A stretch of DNA of 10,862 nt from Bacteroides sp. GTDB lineage: Bacteria; Bacteroidota; Bacteroidia; Bacteroidales; Bacteroidaceae. The translations under genes and the position numbers were made by a program. Numbering within the stretch: the stretch's first letter is position 1; every line of letters starts with the position of its first letter. The notes under the pieces are model-generated. The model was given only the letters and a program-made list of their open reading frames with translations. It was not told the origin of the DNA and did not search any database. Below are positions 1 through 6,212 of this stretch, in pieces. The DNA is taken from NCBI GenBank assembly GCA_030151845.1, contig JASLCM010000217.1, positions 1 to 10,862 on the forward strand, written 5' to 3'.

Positions 1-666
1 TGGACAGACATCATGCATAACTTTTATGAAAAGTTTCACCCTGCAGTAAAAGAGACCTTAGCAATAAAAACCGAACGAAAAATTGGTGAAAGATTATTGG
101 GAGAAGATCCTAAGTCGGGTAAACCAATAACGGTAAAAATTGGGCGTTATGGTCCAGTTGTTCAAATGGGTAGTGCGAGTGATGAGGAAAAACCTAAATT
201 CGCACAGATGCGACCTGGAATGTCAATGGAAACATTGACTTTAGAGGAGGCTTTAGATCTTTTTAAACTACCTCGAACGGTTGGTGAATTTGAGGAGAAA
301 GAGGTTGTTATAGGTGTCGGACGCTTTGGTCCTTACATTCGTCATAACTCTAAGTTTGTATCCCTTCCTAAAGAGTATGATCCATTGAAGGTGAGTTTAG
401 AAGAGTCAATAGAGCTGATCAAAGCGAAGCGTGAGGCTGAGGCTAAGAAGCATATAAAATCGTTTGAAGAGGAGCCCGAAATGACTGTCCTAAATGGACG
501 TTATGGTCCTTACATCTCTTATAAAAGGAAAAATTATAAGATACCAAAGGAGATGAAGCCCGAGGAATTAACTCTGGAACAATGCAATGAAATTATAGAA
601 AAGCAGAAGAGTAAACCAACTCGTAAAAGAGGAGCTAAAAAAACGACGAAGGCAAAGAAAAAATAA
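1..666 (+). CDS. topA: DNA topoisomerase I, C-terminal part (5' end outside window)
   Basis: The reading frame is open from base 1 and ends at the TAA at 664-666, giving 221 residues of a longer protein. The first ATG in view (13) is internal, not the true start. Type IA topoisomerase I relaxes negative supercoils. The catalytic Toprim domain and active-site tyrosine lie upstream and cannot be seen. What is visible is the C-terminal tail with three copies of the topoisomerase C-terminal repeat, each marked by a G-R-(Y/F)-G-P core: GRYGPVVQ (nt 142-165), GRFGPYIRH (nt 319-345) and NGRYGPYIS (nt 493-519). In Bacteroidota these replace the zinc-ribbon repeats of E. coli TopA. The last 20 or so residues (nt 601-663) are almost all Lys, Arg, Thr and Ala, a basic tail likely to bind DNA. 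The gene ends at a shared terminator facing upp. The family call is solid; nothing can be said about the missing catalytic half. Confidence 0.93.
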   Translation, partial: WTDIMHNFYEKFHPAVKETLAIKTERKIGERLLGEDPKSGKPITVKIGRYGPVVQMGSASDEEKPKFAQMRPGMSMETLTLEEALDLFKLPRTVGEFEEKEVVIGVGRFGPYIRHNSKFVSLPKEYDPLKVSLEESIELIKAKREAEAKKHIKSFEEEPEMTVLNGRYGPYISYKRKNYKIPKEMKPEELTLEQCNEIIEKQKSKPTRKRGAKKTTKAKKK

Positions 667-673
667 AAGAGAT

Positions 674-701
674 AAAAAAAGGAGCAATTGCTCCTTTTTT
701 T
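674..701. terminator. Bidirectional intrinsic terminator between topA and upp
   Basis: A perfect 28-bp palindrome: seven A, the stem GGAGCAATTGCTCC (681-694), then seven T. Because the A- and T-runs flank the stem symmetrically, either strand makes a GC-containing hairpin followed by a U-tract. It lies 7 bp after the topA stop and 18 bp after the upp stop on the other strand, so it can end both convergent transcripts. Confidence 0.9.
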
Positions 702-719
702 ATTATATGAATGGTGAAA

Positions 720-1373
720 TTATTCTTTTTCTCCATATGCAAGATCTCCTGCATCTCCTAATCCTGGCACAATATACGAATGGCTATCAATTTCTGGATC
801 TATTGCTGCGCACCAAATTGTTGTTCTATCTTCAGGAAAGACACTTTTGATATGATCAACAGCGTACTGACTAGCTATGATTGAGACAACATGGATATGA
901 GCAGGTTTACCTTTCGTAAGCATGGCCTGATAACTTAGCTCCATGCTACCACCAGTAGCGAGCATGGGATCAGTGATAATTAAGGTTTTATTATCAATTC
1001 TTGGTGATGCTAAATACTCAATATGGATATCAAACTTCAGCGTGTCTTTGTATTTCCTATAAGCAGAAACAAATGCATTCTCTGCGTTGTCAAAAAAGCT
1101 TAGGAAACCATTGTGAAAAGGAAGTCCTGCTCGCAGTATAGTACTAATCACAAGTTTGTTGTCTGGTGTGTTTGCTAAGGCTGTTCCTAATGGAGTAGTA
1201 ACCTCTTTGGTTGAGTAGTCAAAATCTTTACTCATCTCATAGGCCATGATTTCGCCTATTCGTTTAATGTTTTGTCTGAATCTTAAGCGGTCGTTTTGGA
1301 CCTCTACATTTCGAATTTCCGAAACGTATTGATTAAGAATGGAGTTGCTCTTGCTGAAGTCTACAATTTTCAT
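720..1373 (-). CDS. upp: Uracil phosphoribosyltransferase
   Basis: Encodes 217 residues, close to the roughly 208-residue norm. The enzyme joins uracil to PRPP to give UMP and pyrophosphate, the cytoplasmic uracil salvage step. Visible signatures are the PRPP-binding loop LIITDPMLATGGSM (residues 131-144), which matches the DPMLATGGS signature of bacterial UPRTs; ISTILRAGLPF (76-86), matching the LRAGL segment; and the C-terminal uracil-binding stretch SYIVPGLGDAGD (199-210). No key residue appears missing. The ATG at 1371-1373 has no Shine-Dalgarno site but follows an A/T-rich leader, usual in Bacteroidota. The gene stands alone, divergent from pckA and convergent with topA, with its own promoter and terminator. 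A PyrR-type bifunctional regulator is unlikely because the UPRT-specific C-terminal motif is present. Confidence 0.96.
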   Translation of the reverse strand: MKIVDFSKSNSILNQYVSEIRNVEVQNDRLRFRQNIKRIGEIMAYEMSKDFDYSTKEVTTPLGTALANTPDNKLVISTILRAGLPFHNGFLSFFDNAENAFVSAYRKYKDTLKFDIHIEYLASPRIDNKTLIITDPMLATGGSMELSYQAMLTKGKPAHIHVVSIIASQYAVDHIKSVFPEDRTTIWCAAIDPEIDSHSYIVPGLGDAGDLAYGEKE

Positions 1374-1408
1374 TTGTATCTATTTTATATTTACATCGTT
1401 TCGGAATA

Positions 1409-1440
1409 CAAAAGTAGGTGTTTTTCTCCCAATTTGCAAC
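1409..1440 (-). promoter_or_regulatory. Putative upp promoter
   Basis: Read on the minus strand there is GTTG (1440-1437), then 20 bp, then TACTTTTG (1416-1409). This fits the Bacteroidota housekeeping promoter (TTG/TTTG at -33 and TAnnTTTG at -7). The predicted start lies near 1402, leaving a short leader of about 28 nt before the upp ATG. Spacing and both boxes agree with the known consensus; no transcript data were available. Confidence 0.65.
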
Positions 1441-1478
1441 ATTCAGTTAGCAGATATTGTTATCTTAGTATAAATCTA

Positions 1479-1510
1479 AATTTATTAAGGAAATATTTCT
1501 TTAATAAATT
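1479..1510. repeat. 32-bp inverted repeat upstream of pckA promoter, candidate operator
   Basis: Two 16-base arms meet without a spacer. Fifteen of 16 pairs are complementary, and the only mismatch (G1489 against T1500) would be a wobble pair in RNA. The core is GGAAATATTTC (1489-1499) and the outer arms are AATTTATTAA and TTAATAAATT. It ends one base before the putative -33 box of pckA, where activators or repressors often bind. Its low GC content and lack of a trailing T-run argue against a terminator. I do not recognise the regulator. Confidence 0.5.
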
Positions 1511-1511
1511 A

Positions 1512-1539
1512 TTTGTTTAAAAACTTTGTATTACATTTG
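1512..1539 (+). promoter_or_regulatory. Putative pckA promoter
   Basis: TTTG at 1512-1515, a 16-bp spacer and TACATTTG at 1532-1539 match the Bacteroidota TTTG / TAnnTTTG pattern. The spacer is a little shorter than usual. Transcription would begin near 1546, giving a leader of about 95 nt. The leader is rich in A and G and ends in an A/T-only stretch before the ATG. Confidence 0.6.
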
Positions 1540-1640
1540 TAGGTGAAAGAAAGGAAAAGTAGAAGAATACTTACCTTTTATATTGTGAAACAGAAAAGAA
1601 GAATAACTAATAATACCAATTTAATTTAAATTAAAAGAAA

Positions 1641-3248
1641 ATGGCAAATTTAGACTTAAGTAAGTACGGTATTACAGGGGTTACTGATATTATTCATAAC
1701 CCATCGTATGAAACTCTATTCAAGGAAGAAACTAAAGAAGGTTTAGTAGGTTTTGAAAAAGGACAGGTTACTGAACTAGGAGCTGTAAACGTAATGACAG
1801 GTGTATACACAGGTCGTTCTCCTAAAGATAAATTTATCGTAAAAGACGAAGTTACTGAAAATACAGTTTGGTGGACTTCTGAAGAATATAAAAACGACAA
1901 CAAACCAGCTGATCAAAAATGTTGGAAAGCTGTTAAAGAATTAGCAGTTAATCAACTTTCAGAGAAGAGATTATTTGTTGTTTATGCTTTCTGTGGTGCA
2001 AACGAAAACACTCGCTTGAAGATTCGTTTTATCATGGAAGTAGCTTGGCAAGCACACTTCGTTACAAACATGTTTATTCGTCCAACAGCTGAAGAATTAG
2101 CTAACTTTGGAGAGCCAGACTTTGTTGTAATGAACGCTTCTAAAGCTAAGGTAGAGAACTATAAAGAATTAGGTCTAAACTCAGAAACAGCTGTTGTATT
2201 TAACTTTACTGAAAAGATTCAAGTTATCTTAAATACATGGTATGGTGGTGAAATGAAGAAAGGTATGTTCTCTTACATGAACTATCGTCTTCCACTTCAA
2301 GGTATTGCAGCTATGCACTGTTCTGCTAATACAAACTTGGAAGGTGAAAATACAGCTGTATTCTTCGGTCTTTCTGGAACAGGTAAAACTACTCTTTCTA
2401 CAGATCCAAAACGTCTTCTAATTGGTGATGACGAGCACGGATGGGATGATGAAGGTGTATTTAACTTTGAAGGTGGTTGTTACGCTAAGGTTATTAACCT
2501 AAGCAAAGAAGCAGAACCTGATATTTACAATGCAATTAAGCGTGATGCACTTCTAGAGAACGTAATCGTTGATAAAGAAGGTAAGATCGATTTCGCTGAT
2601 AAGAGCGCAACAGAAAACACTCGTGTTTCTTACCCAATCCATCACATTACAAACATCGTTAAGCCAGTATCTAAGGCTCCTGCTGCAAAACAGGTGATCT
2701 TCTTATCTGCTGATGCTTTTGGTGTATTACCTCCAGTATCTATCTTAACTCCAGAGCAAACTAAGTATTACTTCTTATCAGGATTTACAGCTAAGTTAGC
2801 TGGTACTGAGCGTGGTATTACTGAGCCAACTCCAACTTTCTCTGCATGTTTCGGTGCTGCGTTCTTAACTCTACACCCAACAAAATATGCTGAAGAGCTA
2901 GTGAAGAAGATGGAAAAAGCAGGTGCGAAAGCTTACTTAGTAAATACAGGATGGAATGGTACAGGTAAACGTATCTCTATTCAAGATACTCGTGGTATTA
3001 TTGATGCTATCTTAGACGGATCTATCGATAAAGCACCAACTAAGAAGTTACCTATCTTTGACTTCGAAGTACCAACAGAGCTTCCAGGAGTACATACTGA
3101 GATCTTAGATCCACGTGATACTTATAAGGCAGCTGCTGAATGGGATGAAAAAGCAGAAAAACTTGCTGGCATGTTTATCAAGAACTTTGCTAAGTTCTCA
3201 GGAAACGAAGCAGGTAAAGCTTTAATCGCTGCTGGTCCAAAACTATAA
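1641..3248 (+). CDS. pckA: Phosphoenolpyruvate carboxykinase (ATP)
   Basis: Encodes 535 residues, normal for the ATP-dependent family (about 540). It interconverts oxaloacetate plus ATP with PEP, CO2 and ADP in the cytoplasm. In succinate-forming Bacteroidales it is thought to run toward oxaloacetate, fixing CO2 and gaining ATP. Visible motifs in order: TGRSPKDKF (57-65, substrate-binding Arg59), WYGGEMKKGMF (200-210), AMHCSAN with His226, the P-loop GLSGTGKTT (243-251, Lys249), IGDDEHGWDD (261-270, metal-binding acidic residues), NTRVSYPI (Arg328), SADAFGVLPPVS (356-367), and NTGWNGTGKRISI (435-447). The P-loop rules out the GTP-dependent family. Most Arg codons are CGT, in contrast to the AGA/AGG-rich dprA downstream, which suggests strong expression. 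The ATG follows an A/T-rich leader without a Shine-Dalgarno site. The gene is single, with its own promoter, a candidate operator and a shared terminator. Confidence 0.98.
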   Translation: MANLDLSKYGITGVTDIIHNPSYETLFKEETKEGLVGFEKGQVTELGAVNVMTGVYTGRSPKDKFIVKDEVTENTVWWTSEEYKNDNKPADQKCWKAVKELAVNQLSEKRLFVVYAFCGANENTRLKIRFIMEVAWQAHFVTNMFIRPTAEELANFGEPDFVVMNASKAKVENYKELGLNSETAVVFNFTEKIQVILNTWYGGEMKKGMFSYMNYRLPLQGIAAMHCSANTNLEGENTAVFFGLSGTGKTTLSTDPKRLLIGDDEHGWDDEGVFNFEGGCYAKVINLSKEAEPDIYNAIKRDALLENVIVDKEGKIDFADKSATENTRVSYPIHHITNIVKPVSKAPAAKQVIFLSADAFGVLPPVSILTPEQTKYYFLSGFTAKLAGTERGITEPTPTFSACFGAAFLTLHPTKYAEELVKKMEKAGAKAYLVNTGWNGTGKRISIQDTRGIIDAILDGSIDKAPTKKLPIFDFEVPTELPGVHTEILDPRDTYKAAAEWDEKAEKLAGMFIKNFAKFSGNEAGKALIAAGPKL

Positions 3249-3294
3249 GACTTGTAAAGTTTAGTTCGTAACAATAGTTACTGAATGAAAATAA

Positions 3295-3326
3295 AAAGGG
3301 AGAACTTTAATTAAAGTTCTCCCTTT
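3295..3326. terminator. Bidirectional intrinsic terminator between pckA and dusB
   Basis: A perfect 32-bp palindrome with arms AAAGGGAGAACTTTAA and TTAAAGTTCTCCCTTT, centred at 3310/3311. On the plus strand it runs into CTTTTTT; on the minus strand the complement of the upstream A-rich run supplies a T-rich tail. It lies 46 bp after the pckA stop and 17 bp after the dusB stop, so it can end both convergent transcripts. Confidence 0.9.
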
Positions 3327-3343
3327 CTTTTTTAGTGAAAGAG

Positions 3344-4336
3344 CTAGTCGAATAGCTGTGCATATTTTTCCTCAATTTCATTAAAAATTGTATGAAGTTC
3401 ATCCAGTGTGTTTGCACGAAGCATACTAATTCTCGTCTCTTTAAAATTAGGTATCCCTTTAAAAATAGGGGTCGCTGCCAAGTGCCTTCTACTGTGTAAA
3501 ATTCCCCTGCGTTCATCTAATCGAGCTATACTATTGTCTACTTGCTCTTTTATTACATTCAAATACCAGCTGAAAGACCTTTTTTCCATGGGCTCTTTAT
3601 GGTTTAGGTAATGATTGATCTCTTCAAAGATCCACGGTCTTCCAAAGGTAGCTCTCCCAACCATAATAGCATCAACACCATATTCATTAAAGTAATGATA
3701 TGCCTTTTCACCTGAGTCTATATCTCCATTACCAATAATAGGGATATGCATTCGAGGGTTATTCTTTACTTCTCTAATGAGATCCCAGTTTGCCTGACCC
3801 GTATACATCTGCTTTCTTGTTCTGCCATGAATAGCTAAAGCTTGTACACCACAATCTTGGAGTTGTTCGGCTAGATCAACAATAACTAAATTATCATCGT
3901 CCCAACCAAGCCTAGTCTTTACTGTAACAGGAATATCGACAGCTTGTACCACTGCTTTTGTTATCTCTAACATCTTTGGTATGTTTTGTAGCATTCCTGC
4001 ACCAGCACCTTTTCCTGCTACCTTCTTAACGGGACATCCAAAGTTTATATCAAGAATATCTGGTTTGGCAGCTTCTACAATTTTAGCCGCTTCTACCATA
4101 GCATCTGTCTCTTTACCATAAATTTGAATGGCAACAGGTCTCTCCTCTTCGGAAATTGTAAGCTTCTCTGTTGTCCTGTTCACAAATCGAATGAGTGCAT
4201 CGCTCGATACAAATTCTGTATAGACCATATCTGCTCCAAACTTCTTACACATTAATCTAAAACCTATATCTGTAACATCTTCCATTGGAGCGAGGAAGAC
4301 AGGTTTATCTCCTAATTCGATAGTACCTATTTGCAT
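3344..4336 (-). CDS. dusB: tRNA-dihydrouridine synthase, DusB-like
   Basis: Encodes 330 residues, normal for the family. The FMN enzyme reduces specific uridines in tRNA to dihydrouridine with NADPH. It has a TIM barrel followed by a small helical tRNA-binding domain. Visible motifs: FLAPMEDVTD (14-23, FMN-binding N terminus), YTEFVSSDAL (39-48), QIYGK (71-75), DINFGCPVKK (96-105) with the catalytic Cys101, VKTRLGW (139-145), AIHGRTRKQMYTG (168-180), IIGNGDI (200-206) and MVGRATFGRPW (225-235, phosphate-binding loop). APMEDVTD departs slightly from the APMAGVTD of E. coli DusB. The GCPVKK motif favours the DusB/NifR3 subgroup, but subgroup and target position cannot be fixed from motifs alone. 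The start at 4334-4336 puts the FMN motif about 14 residues in, as expected. The gene is single, divergent from the U32 operon. Confidence 0.9.
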   Translation of the reverse strand: MQIGTIELGDKPVFLAPMEDVTDIGFRLMCKKFGADMVYTEFVSSDALIRFVNRTTEKLTISEEERPVAIQIYGKETDAMVEAAKIVEAAKPDILDINFGCPVKKVAGKGAGAGMLQNIPKMLEITKAVVQAVDIPVTVKTRLGWDDDNLVIVDLAEQLQDCGVQALAIHGRTRKQMYTGQANWDLIREVKNNPRMHIPIIGNGDIDSGEKAYHYFNEYGVDAIMVGRATFGRPWIFEEINHYLNHKEPMEKRSFSWYLNVIKEQVDNSIARLDERRGILHSRRHLAATPIFKGIPNFKETRISMLRANTLDELHTIFNEIEEKYAQLFD

Positions 4337-4376
4337 ATTTTATATAGAATAAAGTCTTGTATTTTTATTTTTACAA

Positions 4377-4384
4377 CAAAAGTA
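4377..4384 (-). promoter_or_regulatory. Putative dusB -7 promoter box
   Basis: TACTTTTG on the minus strand matches TAnnTTTG and is identical to the upp box. Transcription would start near 4370, about 34 nt before the dusB ATG. I see no good TTTG at the expected -33 position, so this is weaker than the upp promoter. Confidence 0.45.
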
Positions 4385-4396
4385 AGTAAAAAAGTC

Positions 4397-4429
4397 TACC
4401 TTTGTTAAGTTATTATTATTTTAGGTTTG
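4397..4429 (+). promoter_or_regulatory. Putative promoter region of the U32-thioesterase-dprA operon
   Basis: Two TAnnTTTG matches lie on the plus strand: TACCTTTG (4397-4404) and TAGGTTTG (4422-4429). The second is the better promoter, because the TTTG of the first (4401-4404) sits 17 bp upstream of it as a -33 box. The upstream box could itself be a -7 box but lacks a clear -33. The start would be near 4436 (leader about 82 nt) or near 4411. Only 12 bp separate the upstream box from the dusB -7 box on the other strand. Confidence 0.5.
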
Positions 4430-4517
4430 GTTTTAATGTGAATTAGTTAGTTTTATCTAGAATTAAAATAGAATCTACCTTATCGATTAAGAATCAGACT
4501 TCTATTGCTTGTAGATT

Positions 4518-5804
4518 ATGAAATATAGATTAGAAGAATTTGAAATTATGGCGCCAGTAGGTTCTCGGGAATCTTTGGCTGCTGCAATAAAAGCTGGAGC
4601 GAATTCAATTTACTTTGGTATTGAGAACCTTAATATGAGGGCCCGCTCTGCAAATACATTTACAATAGATGACTTGCATGAGATTGCAGAAATATGCTCC
4701 TCACATGGAATGCAAAGTTATCTGACAGTGAATACTATTATTTATGATGGTGATTTGAGCTTAATGCGAACAATCATTGATGCTGCAAAAGAGGCTAATA
4801 TATCGGCTGTAATAGCTAGTGACGTTGCTGTTATGAGTTATGCCAATAAAATAGGACAGGAGGTACACTTATCAACTCAATTGAATATTACTAATGTTGA
4901 ATCTCTACGGTTTTATGCTCAGTTTGCAGATGTGGTCGTACTTGCAAGAGAGTTAAATTTAGATCAGGTGGCTGAAATTTACGAAGCTATAGTTGAGGAG
5001 AATATATGTGGTCCAAGTGGTCAGTTGATCAGGATAGAGATGTTTTGCCACGGAGCTCTTTGTATGGCTGTTTCTGGCAAATGCTACCTTTCTCTTCATG
5101 AAATGAATAGCTCGGCAAACAGAGGTGCCTGTATGCAAATTTGTCGCCGTGGTTATCATGTAAAGGATAAGGACTCAGAGATAGAGTTAGCCATTGAAAA
5201 TGAATACATCATGTCTCCTAAAGACCTCAAGACAATTCACTTCATGAATAAAATGATGGATGCAGGTGTAAGAGTGTTTAAGATTGAAGGAAGAGCTCGC
5301 GGACCAGAATATGTACGAACTGTTGTAGAGTGCTATAGAGAGGCTATAGAGTCTTGTATTGAAGGAACTTTCACAGATGAAAAGATAGAAGCGTGGGATA
5401 GTCGGTTAAAGAAAGTCTTTAATAGAGGTTTTTGGAATGGCTATTACTTAGGACAGCGGCTGGGTGAATGGAGTAAGAACTATGGTTCTGAAGCAACTGA
5501 GCGCAAAGTGTATGTGGGAAAAGTTATTAAATATTTTAGTAACCTTGAGGTTGGTGAAGTTAGAGTTGAAGCAGGAGAGGTTAACCTTGCTGATAAACTA
5601 TTAATTACCGGGCCTACCACAGGGGCAGTTTTCACAAGTTTAGACGAACTTCGTGTTGATTTAAAGGTCGTTGATAGTGCGGGTAAGGGAGAGCATTTTT
5701 CTACAAAGGTTCCCGAAAAAATACGACCCAATGACCGGGTATATAAGCTGGTTCCCACTGAGGAATTAAAGAAAAAGAGATTTTTAAACTCTAAGAATTA
5801 TTAA
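4518..5804 (+). CDS. trhP: U32 family protein, TrhP-like (tRNA U34 hydroxylation), formerly 'peptidase U32'
   Basis: Encodes 428 residues. The N-terminal half is a TIM-barrel-like U32 domain starting with EIMAPVGSRESLAAAIKAGA (9-28); the C-terminal part (about 325-428) is a small beta-rich domain. The family signature runs from Glu174 to Ser192 and includes HGALC and SGKCYLS. Four cysteines, Cys182, Cys189, Cys205 and Cys209 (the last two in NRGACMQIC), fit the Fe-S ligands expected of U32 RNA hydroxylation proteins. E. coli TrhP (YegQ) and its Bacillus relatives make 5-hydroxyuridine at tRNA wobble position 34 using prephenate. Length and single-domain layout fit TrhP better than the larger 23S rRNA protein RlhA. 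The old protease label is poorly supported by known biochemistry of relatives. It is first in an operon, with the next ATG one base after its stop. Assignment within U32 is inference. Confidence 0.82.
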   Translation: MKYRLEEFEIMAPVGSRESLAAAIKAGANSIYFGIENLNMRARSANTFTIDDLHEIAEICSSHGMQSYLTVNTIIYDGDLSLMRTIIDAAKEANISAVIASDVAVMSYANKIGQEVHLSTQLNITNVESLRFYAQFADVVVLARELNLDQVAEIYEAIVEENICGPSGQLIRIEMFCHGALCMAVSGKCYLSLHEMNSSANRGACMQICRRGYHVKDKDSEIELAIENEYIMSPKDLKTIHFMNKMMDAGVRVFKIEGRARGPEYVRTVVECYREAIESCIEGTFTDEKIEAWDSRLKKVFNRGFWNGYYLGQRLGEWSKNYGSEATERKVYVGKVIKYFSNLEVGEVRVEAGEVNLADKLLITGPTTGAVFTSLDELRVDLKVVDSAGKGEHFSTKVPEKIRPNDRVYKLVPTEELKKKRFLNSKNY

Positions 5805-5805
5805 T

Positions 5806-6207
5806 ATGGAATATCTGTTTTCCCTAGAAGATAGGGTTAGGGATTATGAGTGTGACTTGCAGGGAATAGTGAATCATGCAAATTACTTACACTACTTTGA
5901 GCATACACGACATCAGTTCTTAGCCACACTAAAGATCAATGTGAAGGAGCTGCATGAGCAGGGTATAGATCCTGTCATTGCTCGAATTAACTTAGCCTTA
6001 AAGACTCCCCTTACTAGTGGTGACTCTTACCTTTCGAGACTCTCTTTAAGCAAAGAAGGAGTGCGTTATGTTTTTCATCAAGATCTTTTTCGCAAAGAGG
6101 ATATGAGATTAGTTGCTCGTGCGGATATTCATGCAGTATGCTTGATTAACGGAAAGTTTGGTCCTAGTGAGTTGTTTGATAGGGCTTTTGCACCATTTAT
6201 AAATTAG
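5806..6207 (+). CDS. Hotdog-fold acyl-CoA thioesterase (4HBT / YbgC-FadM type)
   Basis: Encodes 133 residues, the normal length of a single hotdog domain. Near the N terminus it shows VRDYECDLQGIVNHANYL (11-28) followed by YFEHTR (30-35). This is the 4HBT pattern D-x-x-G-x-V-x(3)-x-Y-x(4)-E-x-x-R, with Asp17 as the likely catalytic acid. Relatives hydrolyse acyl-CoA or acyl-ACP thioesters in the cytoplasm; the substrate here cannot be told from sequence. There is no signal peptide or membrane segment. It starts one base after the U32 stop and ends 5 bp before dprA, so the three are almost certainly co-transcribed and perhaps translationally coupled. The functional link to tRNA hydroxylation or DNA processing is unknown. 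Confidence 0.87.
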   Translation: MEYLFSLEDRVRDYECDLQGIVNHANYLHYFEHTRHQFLATLKINVKELHEQGIDPVIARINLALKTPLTSGDSYLSRLSLSKEGVRYVFHQDLFRKEDMRLVARADIHAVCLINGKFGPSELFDRAFAPFIN

Positions 6208-6212
6208 AATAG

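Noticed and set aside
1296..1520. 74-residue plus-strand ORF overlapping the start of upp and the upp/pckA gap
   Set aside because: It overlaps the upp coding start antisense, covers both promoters and the palindrome, shows no domain, and is rich in Tyr, Phe, Leu and Asn as expected from translated AT-rich noncoding DNA.
3268..3281. Small hairpin GTAAC-AATA-GTTAC downstream of pckA
   Set aside because: Only a five-pair stem without a T-run; the strong 32-bp terminator stem just after it explains termination.
4436..4441. Start-stop minimal ORF (ATG TGA) in the leader of the U32 operon
   Set aside because: Such six-base combinations are common by chance, and if transcription starts near 4436 it would be at the very 5' end. 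No evidence for translational control.
5480..5758. 92-residue minus-strand ORF inside the U32 gene
   Set aside because: Ser/Thr-rich shadow reading of the U32 C-terminal region, with no motif and no promoter box.
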